64,000 nucleotides of DNA from an uncultured Acidimicrobiia bacterium (GTDB lineage: Bacteria; Actinomycetota; Acidimicrobiia; Spongiisociales; Spongiisociaceae), in assembly GCA_958295745.1 (NCBI GenBank), contig OY282370.1, forward strand, positions 1,958,548-2,022,547. Direction: 5' to 3'. The notes under the pieces were generated by a model. That model was not told the origin of the DNA and did not search any database. It saw nothing but the letters and a program-made list of their open reading frames with translations. Position numbers and translations under genes: made by a program. Shown here piece after piece: positions 49,061 to 57,559 of this stretch (the stretch's first letter is position 1; each line of letters begins with the position of its first letter).

Positions 49061-51216
49061 TAATCTACGAAGTAGGGGTCGTAGTAGCCCCAGCAGGCGG
49101 CGGTGCCGTCGGTGTGTATCCCGCATTTGTGATTCGAGCCGGCTGTGATGGCGGTGAAGGTGCCAGCCATCCGGTACGGTTCAGTCTGCTCGGGGTAGCC
49201 CCAGTAGCCTCCCCGGTAGCCCCAGCAGGTGAGGTCGCCGTTGGTGCGTATTCCACATGTGTGATTCGAGCTTGCGGCGATGGAAGTGAAGGCGCCGGTC
49301 GGCAGGGCCGCTTGCCCGGAGTAGCCCCAGCAGGTGAGGTTGCCGTTGGTGCGTATTCCGCATGAGCGTCCGGCCTCTCGGTATTTGATCGGCTCGTATT
49401 CCTCGACGGCGGTAGCGACGGCGATGGTGGTGAAGGTGCCGGTTGGTGGGTTTGCTTGTCCGTTGTCGTTGTTGCCCCAGCAGGCGAGGTTGCCGTTGGT
49501 GCGTATTGCGCATGAGTGGTGTTCGGCGGTGGCGATGGTGGTGAAGGTGCCGGTTGGTGGGTTTGCTTGTCCGTTGTCGTTGTTGCCCCAGCAGGCGAGG
49601 TTGCCGTTGGTGCGTATTGCGCATGAGTGGTGTTCGGCGGTGGCGATGGTGGTGAAGGTGCCGGTTGGTGGGTTTGCTTGTCCGTTGTCGTTGTTGCCCG
49701 AGCAGATGAGGGTGTTGTTGGTGCGTATTGCGCATGTGTGACGTCCGCTGGTGGCGATAGCGGTGAGGATGCCGGTTGGTGGTGGGTTTGCCTGTCCGTA
49801 TTCGTTGCCGCCCCAGCAGGTGATGGTGTTGTCGGTGCGTATTCCGCATGTATGGTGTCCGCCGGCGGCAAGGCTGTTGAAGGTGCCGGTTGGTGGGTTT
49901 GCTTGTCCGTTGTCGTTGTTGCCCGAGCAGGTGATGGTGTTGTCGGTTCTTATGCCGCATGTGTGATATTGGCCGACAGCGATGGTGGTGAAGGTGCCGG
50001 TTGGTGGGTTTGTCTGTCCGTTCCAGCAGGTTACGGCGCCGTTGGTGCGTATCCCGCAGAAGAGTCCGTCGGAGAGTCCGCCGGTGCTGTCTATGGCGGT
50101 GAAGGCGCCGGTTGGTGGACTGTAGGAGTCCGGGCTGCCCCAGCAGGCGAGGGTGTTGTCGGTGCGTATTGCGCATGTGTGAAGTCCGTCGGTGGCGATG
50201 TTGTTGAAGGCGCCGGTTGGTGGGTCCGTCTGTCTGTATTCCTTGTTGCCCCAGCAGGTGACGGCGCCGTTGGTTCTTATGCCGCAAGAAAGTTGGAATA
50301 TTTTGCCGGTGTGTCCGCCGGCGGTGATAGCGGTGAAGGTGCCGGTTGGTGGGTCCGCCTGTCCGTATGCGTTGTTGCCCCAGCAGGCGATGGTGTTGTC
50401 GGTGCGTATTCCGCATGTGTGAATCCAGCCGGCGTCGATGGCGGCGAAGGTGCCGGTTGGCAGGTCCGCCTGGTTGTGGTAGCCCCAGCAGGTGACGGTG
50501 CCGTCGGTGCGTATTGCGCATGTGTGATCATGGCCGGCGGTGATGGCGGTGAACCCGGGTTCGGGTTGCGGAGCGGTGGTGGTCGGGGTTTCTGGTCGTG
50601 CTACCAGGTCGAGCGCCCGGGCCAAAAAAGCGGCCATCTGCCCGCGGGTTACTGTCTGGTCGGGGCAGTACCGTCCTCCGCCGCATCCCGCGGTGATGCG
50701 GGCGGCCGCCAGCGCGTCGATGGCGGCGGTGTGGCTATGACCCGTGGTGTCGGTGAATCCGGCCGGTTCTCCGGGCTCTAGGTTGAAGGCGCGGGCCAGA
50801 AAGGCGGCCATCTGCCCGCGGGTTACTGTCTGGTCGGGGCAGTAGCGCGCCGGGTTGGTGGAGCATCCCTGGGCGATGTCCAGTTCGGTTAGGCGTTCCA
50901 CATAGGGCGTCCACCAAATGGCGCCGTCCAGGTCGGCGAAACGCGTGGCCGACTCCGAGGGTGTTTCGTCCTTGGCTCGGACTATCCATACTCCCATCAC
51001 CCAACGCAGGAACGGCTCATCGGGACAGATCTTCCCTTCGCCGCATTCGGTGCCCGCCAGGATCCCCTCGGCGGCCAAGGCATCGATGGCCGATTCATGC
51101 ACCGTGCCGCCGTCGTCGTTGAACCCGTTCTGCGCCGCGGCGTTGCCTGCCAACACGAACAAACCCGCGGCGGCCGCGAAAACTATCCAGAGAAGACGGC
51201 CGCCCGAATCGCTCAT
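49057..51216 (-). CDS. secreted SLH-like / RCC1-repeat protein
   Basis: A 719-residue exported protein. The signal peptide LLWIVFAAAAGLFVLAGNAA is followed by three SLH-like modules (residues about 35-200; YCPDQTVTRGQMAAFLARA occurs twice). Thirteen RCC1/BNR-like repeats of about 37 residues follow, with the pattern H-T-C-x-IRT-(D/N)-x-T-x-x-C-W-G and PPTGTF. Each repeat has two cysteines, unusual for RCC1 and suggesting disulfide-stabilised blades. It is probably surface-attached. ATG 51216 precedes the signal peptide; GTG 51222, six bases after TATCCT, is a leaderless alternative. Confidence 0.82.
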   Translation of the reverse strand: MSDSGGRLLWIVFAAAAGLFVLAGNAAAQNGFNDDGGTVHESAIDALAAEGILAGTECGEGKICPDEPFLRWVMGVWIVRAKDETPSESATRFADLDGAIWWTPYVERLTELDIAQGCSTNPARYCPDQTVTRGQMAAFLARAFNLEPGEPAGFTDTTGHSHTAAIDALAAARITAGCGGGRYCPDQTVTRGQMAAFLARALDLVARPETPTTTAPQPEPGFTAITAGHDHTCAIRTDGTVTCWGYHNQADLPTGTFAAIDAGWIHTCGIRTDNTIACWGNNAYGQADPPTGTFTAITAGGHTGKIFQLSCGIRTNGAVTCWGNKEYRQTDPPTGAFNNIATDGLHTCAIRTDNTLACWGSPDSYSPPTGAFTAIDSTGGLSDGLFCGIRTNGAVTCWNGQTNPPTGTFTTIAVGQYHTCGIRTDNTITCSGNNDNGQANPPTGTFNSLAAGGHHTCGIRTDNTITCWGGNEYGQANPPPTGILTAIATSGRHTCAIRTNNTLICSGNNDNGQANPPTGTFTTIATAEHHSCAIRTNGNLACWGNNDNGQANPPTGTFTTIATAEHHSCAIRTNGNLACWGNNDNGQANPPTGTFTTIAVATAVEEYEPIKYREAGRSCGIRTNGNLTCWGYSGQAALPTGAFTSIAASSNHTCGIRTNGDLTCWGYRGGYWGYPEQTEPYRMAGTFTAITAGSNHKCGIHTDGTAACWGYYDPYFVDY
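49420..49699 (-). repeat. perfect 111-bp tandem repeats in the RCC1 gene
   Basis: About two and a half copies of a 111-bp unit are identical base for base over 49420-49699; copy boundaries are seen from GGTTGGTGGG at 49441, 49552 and 49663. They encode repeats 8-10 of the protein, two of them identical in sequence. Confidence 0.9.
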
Positions 51217-51380
51217 AATCACATTGAGAGGATACACGGATAGGTGCTCATCTGGGGAATGCTGCTTGCGACGATTGACGAGCCCACAACAAAGTTGCGG
51301 TCGCCTATTAGCGCTCCCTCTTAGGCCGCGGACCTGCCCATGGACGGCGCTCCTTTCCCGTGTTCGGGTGGCTGGTTTGG

Positions 51381-52553
51381 TCAGGCGGCGGCGAGGGCTT
51401 CAGCGATCCACGCGTCGACTTGCTCTTGGTTGTCTGCTATCCACCGAGTGACGAGGTCGCCGATGTCTGCTCCGTTGTCCTGTTCGACGATCTGGAGGGA
51501 TACGTCCACGACGTTCAGCTTCACGACCTCGAGCAACTTGGCGGCGGCCGGGTTATCGGCCAGGAAGTCATGGCGGGCGGACGCTATGACGTCGGCGGCC
51601 GCCCAGCCGATCCGGCAGGTTCCCTGCGTTTCGGCGTCGGGGCAGGCTTTGGGTCCGATCGCAGCCGTACCGGGTCTCTGGTCCCACCCTTCACCGCCCT
51701 CTCGTCCTAGGGGGTTGGAATCGTCGATGACTTCTTCGACCCCTGCCCAGACGACGTTGTCGCCCGGGCGGAGTTGGGTTATGTGGGAGCTCGGAGTCCA
51801 TATATAGATGACCATCGGCTCCCGGGCGCCTGCCTTGGCGATGGCCTCGGCGACCATGGCGTCGTAGCCGGCTACTACCTGGCGGATGTTCTCCCAGCCC
51901 GAGAAGGCGATCTGGCTCTCGATGATGTCGTCGCAGGTCCAGCTCTCCGGGCATCCGTATATGTCGGCTATGCCGTTGCCGGGGTCGGCGTCTTCGGCGT
52001 CGTATGCGGCGATAGCGTCGGGGTTGTTGTTGAGATCGTCCAGCGTCCTGATCCCGTACTCCTCGGCGAAGGACTTGGTCATCAGGTATCCCTGCAAGCC
52101 TCCCGCGGCCAGCAGCCCGCCGACCCGCCCGACATGGTCACCTACCCGGGAGCCGTCCGGCATTTCGGCTTTGAGCCAGCTGTTGTGATTCGGGTACCAG
52201 CTGTTCACCCAGAAGTCGGCGTCGCCTTGGGCCATCGCCAGGTAGGCCAGCGCCGGTCCCAGCTCGAGCTCGGCCGGGTCGCTCACCTCGTATCCGAGCA
52301 TCTGCATGAGCCGGCGTACCAGCTCGGCCTGGAAATAGCCGGTCGTCCAGTTGGCGCGGGCCATCACGACGCTGACGCCCTCGCCCGGGAGCATCTCCTC
52401 CGTCATGGCGGTGGTCGTCGTGGCCGGCGGGGCTGTGGTGGTGGGCGCCGCAGTAGTGGCGGCTTGGGTGGTTGTCGTCGATCCGCCTCCGCAGGCCGCC
52501 GCCGACAGAGCGAACAACGCCAACACCGCGATGATCCTCTTGCAGGATCCCAA
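51381..52553 (-). CDS. proX: glycine betaine-type ABC transporter substrate-binding lipoprotein 1
   Basis: A 390-residue OpuAC/ProX-type binding protein. The lipoprotein signal ends SAAACGGGS, followed by a Thr/Ala-rich linker. The mature domain has VMARANWTTGYFQAELVRRL, the aromatic ligand motif DFWVNSWYPNHNSWL and YGCPESWTCDD. The start is uncertain: TTG 52553 aligns with the ATG of the two sister genes, and GTG 52574 is possible. The long upstream frame to 53186 overlaps the next gene and is not real. It is the last of three tandem paralogues at the downstream end of the importer locus. Confidence 0.88.
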   Translation of the reverse strand: MGSCKRIIAVLALFALSAAACGGGSTTTTQAATTAAPTTTAPPATTTTAMTEEMLPGEGVSVVMARANWTTGYFQAELVRRLMQMLGYEVSDPAELELGPALAYLAMAQGDADFWVNSWYPNHNSWLKAEMPDGSRVGDHVGRVGGLLAAGGLQGYLMTKSFAEEYGIRTLDDLNNNPDAIAAYDAEDADPGNGIADIYGCPESWTCDDIIESQIAFSGWENIRQVVAGYDAMVAEAIAKAGAREPMVIYIWTPSSHITQLRPGDNVVWAGVEEVIDDSNPLGREGGEGWDQRPGTAAIGPKACPDAETQGTCRIGWAAADVIASARHDFLADNPAAAKLLEVVKLNVVDVSLQIVEQDNGADIGDLVTRWIADNQEQVDAWIAEALAAA

Positions 52554-52612
52554 AGATTCGGATCTGCCATCCACCCCAACACGCCGGTCGATCAGGGTCG
52601 ATGGCCGTGTTG

Positions 52613-53785
52613 TCAGGCGGCGGCGAGGGCTTCCGCGATCCATGCGTCGACTTGCTCTTGGTTGTTGGCGATCCACCGGGTGGCGAGGACGCCGATGTCT
52701 GCTCCGTTGTACTGTTCGACTATCTGGAGTGATACGTCCACGATATTGAGCTCCACGATGTCGAGCAACTTGGCGGCGGCCGGGTTCTCGGCCAGGAAAT
52801 CGTTGCGGGCCGTAACCAGGATGTCGGCGATCACCCAGCCGAGCTGACAGGTCCCCCGTGTTTCGGCGTCGGGGCATAATTCGGCGTCGATCTGCGCCGT
52901 GCCGGGTCTCTGGTCCCATGCTTCTCCGCCCTCTCGGCCGAGGGGGTTCGAGTCGTCGATGACTTCTTCGACCCCGAGCCAGTAAACGTTGTCGCCCGGG
53001 CGGAGAAGGGTGATGTAGGAGCTCGGGGACCATGTGTAGGCGATCATCGGCTTGCCTTCGTTTGCTTTGTCGATGGCCTCGGCGATCATGGCGTCGTAGC
53101 CGGCTACTACCTGGCGGATGTTCTCCCAGCCCGAGAAGACGATCTGGCTCTCGATGGCGTCGTCGCAGGTCCAGCTCTCCGGGCATCCGTATATGTCGGC
53201 TATGCCGTTGCCGGGATCTGGATCGTCGGCGTCGTATGCGGCGATAGCGGCGGGGTTGTTGTTGAGATCGTCCAGCGTCCTGATTCCGTACTCCTCGGCG
53301 AAGGGCTTGGTGATCAGGTATCCCTGCAAGGCGCTTGCGGCCATCAGCCCGCCGACCCGTTCTACATGGTCACCTACCTGGGAGCCGTCCGGCATTTCGG
53401 CTTTGAGCCAGCTGTTGTGGAGCGGGTACCAGCTGTTCGCCCAGAAGTCGGCGTCGCCTTGGGCCATCGCCAGGTAGGCCAGCGCCGGGCCCAGCTCCAG
53501 CTCGGCCGGGTCGCTCACCTCGTATCCGAGCATCTGCATGAGCCGGCGTACCACCTCGGCCTGGAAGTAGCCGGTCGGCCAGCTGGCGCGTGCCATCACG
53601 ACGCTGACGCCCTCGCCGGGGAGTGTTTCCTGCATCATGGCGGTGGTCGTCGCGGCCGGCGGGGCTGTGGTGGTGGGGGCCGCAGCAACGGCGACTTGGG
53701 TGGTCGTCGTCGATCCGCCGCCGCAGGCCGCAACCAGCAGAGCGAACGTCGTCAACACCGGAATCAGCTTCCTGCTGTGTTGCAT
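52613..53785 (-). CDS. proX: glycine betaine-type ABC transporter substrate-binding lipoprotein 2
   Basis: A 390-residue paralogue of its neighbours. The signal peptide and lipobox are LLVAACGGGS, followed by a Thr/Pro linker. The domain has VMARASWPTGYFQAEVVRRL, DFWANSWYPLHNSWLK, YGCPESWTCDD and the C-terminal NNQEQVDAWIAEALAAA shared by the set. ATG 53785 has AAGGAAC upstream. Ligand-box changes (N-H-N versus L-H-N after WYP, T-W-S versus I-W-T near residue 260) suggest altered ligand preference. It is separated from gene 3 by a 15-bp perfect hairpin. Confidence 0.9.
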   Translation of the reverse strand: MQHSRKLIPVLTTFALLVAACGGGSTTTTQVAVAAAPTTTAPPAATTTAMMQETLPGEGVSVVMARASWPTGYFQAEVVRRLMQMLGYEVSDPAELELGPALAYLAMAQGDADFWANSWYPLHNSWLKAEMPDGSQVGDHVERVGGLMAASALQGYLITKPFAEEYGIRTLDDLNNNPAAIAAYDADDPDPGNGIADIYGCPESWTCDDAIESQIVFSGWENIRQVVAGYDAMIAEAIDKANEGKPMIAYTWSPSSYITLLRPGDNVYWLGVEEVIDDSNPLGREGGEAWDQRPGTAQIDAELCPDAETRGTCQLGWVIADILVTARNDFLAENPAAAKLLDIVELNIVDVSLQIVEQYNGADIGVLATRWIANNQEQVDAWIAEALAAA

Positions 53786-53853
53786 GCCTGTTCCTTACTG
53801 TTATCTACTGTACAGGGCCATACCGAAGTATCAGGAATATATCAGGAAGCAGA

Positions 53854-53887
53854 ACCGAAAGGGGCGCCTGAGGGCGCCCCTTTCGGT
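53854..53887 (-). terminator. strong hairpin between proX copies (terminator or attenuator)
   Basis: ACCGAAAGGGGCGCC (53854-53868) and its exact complement (53873-53887) enclose the tetraloop TGAG. Reading leftward after the stem there is only TCTGCTTCC, a poor T-tract. Partial termination or mRNA 3'-end protection is more likely than full termination. Confidence 0.6.
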
Positions 53888-53908
53888 GTTCGTTTACCGC
53901 ACTTTGGG

Positions 53909-55114
53909 TCAGGCGGCGGCGAGGGCTTCAGCGATCCACGCGTCTACCTGATCCTGATTGTCTGCGATCCATCCGGTAACCAGGCCGCCGATGTCCGCTC
54001 CGTTGTCCTGCTCGACGATCTGGAGCGATACGTCCACGACGTTCAGCTCCACGACCTCGAGCAGCTTGGCGGCGGCCGGGTTCTCGGCCAGGAAATCGTT
54101 GCGGGCAGTGGCTATCACGTCGGCGGCCACCCAGCCGAGCTGGCAGGTTCCCCGCTCTGCGGCGTCAGGACATGATTCGGGTCCGATTGCGGCGGTACCG
54201 GGTCTCTGGTCCCAATCCGCACCGCCCTCGCGACCGAGCGGGTTCGAGTCGTCGATGACTTCCTCGACTCCCACCCAGACGACGTTGTCGCCCGGCCGGA
54301 GCTGGGTGATGTAGGAGCTAGGGGTCCATGTGTAGGCGATCATCGGCTCACCGGCGTTCGCCTTTTGCGCCGCCTCGGCGAACATGGCGTCGTAACCGGC
54401 CAGCACCTGGCGGATGTTCTCCCAGCCCGAGAAGGCGATCTGGCTCTCGAGGATGTCGTCGCAGGTCCAGCTCTCCGGGCATCCGTATATGTCGGCTATG
54501 CCGTTGCCGGGATCCGGATCGTCGGCGTCGTATGCGGCCAGCGCGTCGGGGTTGCTGTTGAGATCGTCCAGCGTGTTTATGCCGTACTCCTCGGCGAAGG
54601 ACTTGGTGATTAGCAATCCCTGGAGCCCTCCCGCAATCATCAGCTCGCCTATCGGCGTGATATGGTCTCCTACCTTGGATTCGTCCGGCATTTCGGCCTC
54701 GAGCCAGCTTCTGTGGCCCGGATACCAGCTGTTCACCCAGAAATCGGCGTCGCCTTGTGCCATCGCCAGGTAGGCCAACGCCGGGCCCAGCTCCAGCTCG
54801 GCCGGGTCGCTCACCTCGTATCCGAGCATCTGCATGAGCTGACGCACCAGCTCGGCCTGGAAGTAGCCGGTCGACCAGTTGGCGCGGGCCATGACTACGT
54901 TGACGCCCTCGCCCGGGAGCATCTCCTCCTCCATCATCATGGCGGTGGTCGTCGTGGCCGGCGGGGCTGTGGTGGTGGGGGCCGCAGTAGTGGCGGCTTG
55001 GGTGTCAGGTGTGGTTGCGGGGGCTTGGGTGGTCGTCGTCGATTCGCCGCCGCAGGCCGCCGCCAGCAGAGCGACCACCGCCAGCCCCGCGATCGATCTC
55101 TTGCTGTGTCGCAT
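53909..55114 (-). CDS. proX: glycine betaine-type ABC transporter substrate-binding lipoprotein 3
   Basis: A 401-residue binding protein. The signal and lipobox are VVALLAAACGGES, with an Ala/Thr-rich linker longer than in its sisters. The mature domain has VMARANWSTGYFQAELVRQL, DFWVNSWYPGHRSWLE and YGCPESWTCDD. ATG 55114 follows AAGGAG; the frame to 55159 is not similar. It lies 92 bp downstream of the second permease gene and heads the three tandem single-domain proX genes. Differences near the aromatic box (GHRSW) suggest a distinct ligand. Confidence 0.9.
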   Translation of the reverse strand: MRHSKRSIAGLAVVALLAAACGGESTTTTQAPATTPDTQAATTAAPTTTAPPATTTTAMMMEEEMLPGEGVNVVMARANWSTGYFQAELVRQLMQMLGYEVSDPAELELGPALAYLAMAQGDADFWVNSWYPGHRSWLEAEMPDESKVGDHITPIGELMIAGGLQGLLITKSFAEEYGINTLDDLNSNPDALAAYDADDPDPGNGIADIYGCPESWTCDDILESQIAFSGWENIRQVLAGYDAMFAEAAQKANAGEPMIAYTWTPSSYITQLRPGDNVVWVGVEEVIDDSNPLGREGGADWDQRPGTAAIGPESCPDAAERGTCQLGWVAADVIATARNDFLAENPAAAKLLEVVELNVVDVSLQIVEQDNGADIGGLVTGWIADNQDQVDAWIAEALAAA

Positions 55115-55206
55115 GACTTCTCCTTCGTTGCTTTCTGTTGGGTCCTGCGGCAGTACCATACCGGGACCCTGAATCTATTACCTATCGGGGGGAAGAACCC
55201 GGGGTG

Positions 55207-57342
55207 TCACGCCGATTTCCCCGCTGTTCCGCCGCCGGGATCGTTCGCGGCTGCCGCGTCGCGGGGGTTGCCATATACCTTGGCGCGCCGGTACTCCTTG
55301 AGCACCGCCATGGTCGAAGCCAGGATGAGCATTCCGCCGATCAAGGCCAGGAATGAGCCTATACCGCTCGTATACTTGGGATGGCCGGAGCGCACATGGG
55401 TGAATATCCATGCCAGCGCGATACCGGCGACACCGCTTCCGATCCCGGCGGTGGCGGCGCTCCACCGCCATCTTCGTTGCTCATCGCCGCCGAACACGCC
55501 CACGGCGGGAAGGCCGGTCAGGAGGGCGGCCAAGCCTGCCAGCAACGCCCAGAGGCCGAGCTGCGGTCCTTGACTGCTCAACCCATCCGTAACCAGCGTG
55601 CCGGTTTGGGCGGCCTGGGCGCGCAGGCTCAGCATGTCGGCGGCGATAGCTGCTCTCCTATCGGGATTGTCGATCGACTGCTGTTCCAACTCGTCGAACT
55701 GGGCTTGGAGCTCCGGGGTGATGATTGCTTCCTGCCGCTCGTCGAAACCCCAACCGGAGAAGAGGCCGATGAAGAGGATCAGGACGGCGGCGCCCAGCCC
55801 GATCATGCTGCCCCAGCCTATTCCGGACGGAAGGGGATGAAGCGGTCTATGTTCCGCGGCCCTTATCCAGAGAACCGCTCCGATCGCGGCGGTTGCTCCC
55901 CCCGCCATAGCGAGGTAAACCCCGATGCCTCGACCCGGATCGACCGCGCCGGCCGCCACTCCGGCGGCGCTCATCGGCTTGGCCAGGAAATGCGAGGCGG
56001 CGACGATCAGTGCGGCGAAGGCGGCGATGACCGCGCCGTCGGGGGCCAACCATCGGGGTGCCCGGCCGGGCCGGGCCGCGCAGCCCGCTACGGCCAGCAC
56101 CACGAACGATCCGAGCGCCAGCACCGTAATGCCGAACCAAGACCCGCCGGAGGCCTCGAGGCCGTTGAAGACCCGGCCCTCCAGCTCTCCGTTGAGGGAG
56201 GCGTCCGCCCATCTGCTCCAAGCGCTCATCTTCCCCGCGTTCGAGGTCCAGGGGAGGAAGGCGGAGACTATGGCTGCCGCGCCCCCCAGGAGGGCCAACC
56301 CCATGGGGAGGCGCTCGCCGGCGGTGATCGGCGCGTGGGTTTCGGTCTCCTGGTACCGCACTACGGCCGACGCGTCACGGTCGGTAATCAGCATATCGGG
56401 GTCGCGTCTATGCTTCCAAGCCAGCCCGATGCGTTGCAGCAGGTGGCGCTCTCCTACCTCCTCACGTTGGGATATCCGGTCGAGTACCACCGCCAGCAGG
56501 AAGAATGCCAGCCCGCCCGATGCGCCTAGGCCGACATCCTGGTTGTTGATCGCCCGGTACAGCAGCCGCCCGTAACCGCCGGCCCCCATCAGGCCTGCTA
56601 TTCCGAGCATCGAGATGGCCAGGAGCAGGGTCTGGTTGATGCCGGTCATGATGGCGGGCCGCGCCAGCGGGATCTGAACATCGAAGAGGACCCGGGACTC
56701 CGAGGCGCCGTAGGCGCGGGAAGCCTCCACCACATCAGGAGGAACCTGGCGGATTCCTAGGTTCGTGAGGCGAATCAGGGGCGGGAGGGCGTACACCATG
56801 GTCACCATCGTGGCCGACACCTCGCCGAGCCCGAAGAACCATATGAACGGCAGCATGTATACGAACGAGTGGACCACCTGCATGGCGTCGAGGATCGGCC
56901 GGGTCTTGCGCCAGATTCCGTCCACCCTCCCGCAGGCGATGCCGATCGGAATCCCGATCACCACGCACAGCAACACGGCCACGCCGATGAAGCCGAGGGT
57001 TTCGGCCGTTGCCCCCCAGTAGTCGTCTTCCATGAGCCCGCAGACCGCGAGCGACACCGCGACGAACGCGGCCACCTTGAGGTTGCGGGCCAGCCAGGCG
57101 ATCAGCATCATCGCCAATACCACCCAGATCCAGGGGATCTCTGTCAGGAAATCTCTGACGAGTCTGCGGATCAAGAAATCGAAGGGCCAGGCGAATATGT
57201 CGAGCAACACCTCGAGGTTGACCGCTATCCACTTCAAGCCTTGTTCTATCCAATCCCCGAAGGGTATCCGCCATTGATCGAGGAGGGCGCTGTCCCAGAA
57301 GGGGATGCTCTCCTCGGCGGCGCCCTGGGCAAGGAAGCTCAT
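55207..57342 (-). CDS. proW: ProW-type permease with long C-terminal membrane extension, copy 1
   Basis: A 711-residue membrane protein. Residues about 1-310 are the ProW/OpuAB permease: GIPIGIACGRVDGIWRKTRP, MQVVHSFVYMLPFIWFFGLG and the ATPase-contact EAA loop VEASRAYGASESRVLFDVQI. After a charged linker (KHRRDPDMLITDRDASAVV), residues about 350-690 add seven or so further membrane helices that are not part of known ProW proteins. The ATG follows GGGAGG. A terminator lies between it and the upstream double proX gene, so it may have its own promoter. The ATPase partner is presumably the shared ProV. Confidence 0.88.
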   Translation of the reverse strand: MSFLAQGAAEESIPFWDSALLDQWRIPFGDWIEQGLKWIAVNLEVLLDIFAWPFDFLIRRLVRDFLTEIPWIWVVLAMMLIAWLARNLKVAAFVAVSLAVCGLMEDDYWGATAETLGFIGVAVLLCVVIGIPIGIACGRVDGIWRKTRPILDAMQVVHSFVYMLPFIWFFGLGEVSATMVTMVYALPPLIRLTNLGIRQVPPDVVEASRAYGASESRVLFDVQIPLARPAIMTGINQTLLLAISMLGIAGLMGAGGYGRLLYRAINNQDVGLGASGGLAFFLLAVVLDRISQREEVGERHLLQRIGLAWKHRRDPDMLITDRDASAVVRYQETETHAPITAGERLPMGLALLGGAAAIVSAFLPWTSNAGKMSAWSRWADASLNGELEGRVFNGLEASGGSWFGITVLALGSFVVLAVAGCAARPGRAPRWLAPDGAVIAAFAALIVAASHFLAKPMSAAGVAAGAVDPGRGIGVYLAMAGGATAAIGAVLWIRAAEHRPLHPLPSGIGWGSMIGLGAAVLILFIGLFSGWGFDERQEAIITPELQAQFDELEQQSIDNPDRRAAIAADMLSLRAQAAQTGTLVTDGLSSQGPQLGLWALLAGLAALLTGLPAVGVFGGDEQRRWRWSAATAGIGSGVAGIALAWIFTHVRSGHPKYTSGIGSFLALIGGMLILASTMAVLKEYRRAKVYGNPRDAAAANDPGGGTAGKSA

Positions 57343-57502
57343 GGATAGGCCTCCCGCTCGAACCCGTGGATGAATTGTGGCATCCGGCTCGTCTCCTCCA
57401 TGAGGCTGCGGGGGACCAGCCTACCCACGTTAGGGATCACCACTGCTTTGACTTCCTCAACTTGCACCTCGGAACTCGCACTGTGGGATTATCCGCGGGC
57501 AA

Positions 57503-57532
57503 TGGAAAAGGGGCACCCGTTGGGGTGCCCCT
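57503..57532 (-). terminator. rho-independent terminator after double-domain proX
   Basis: Read leftward, a perfect 10-bp stem (AGGGGCACCC / GGGTGCCCCT, 57532-57509) with a 4-base loop is followed by TTTTCC. It separates the proV-proW-proX unit from the second permease and three proX genes. Confidence 0.8.
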
Positions 57533-57559
57533 CCTCCATTCATAGAGGCCGGTTGTCGC

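Noticed and set aside
49420-50540. CRISPR-like array of regular repeats
   Set aside because: The repeats keep the reading frame of the RCC1 protein, the unit is about 111 bp, and there is no short repeat/unique spacer pattern or cas gene.
51381-53186. 601-residue fusion of two proX genes
   Set aside because: The upstream third is a shifted frame of proX 2. The signal peptide and lipobox near residue 220 show the true protein starts internally.
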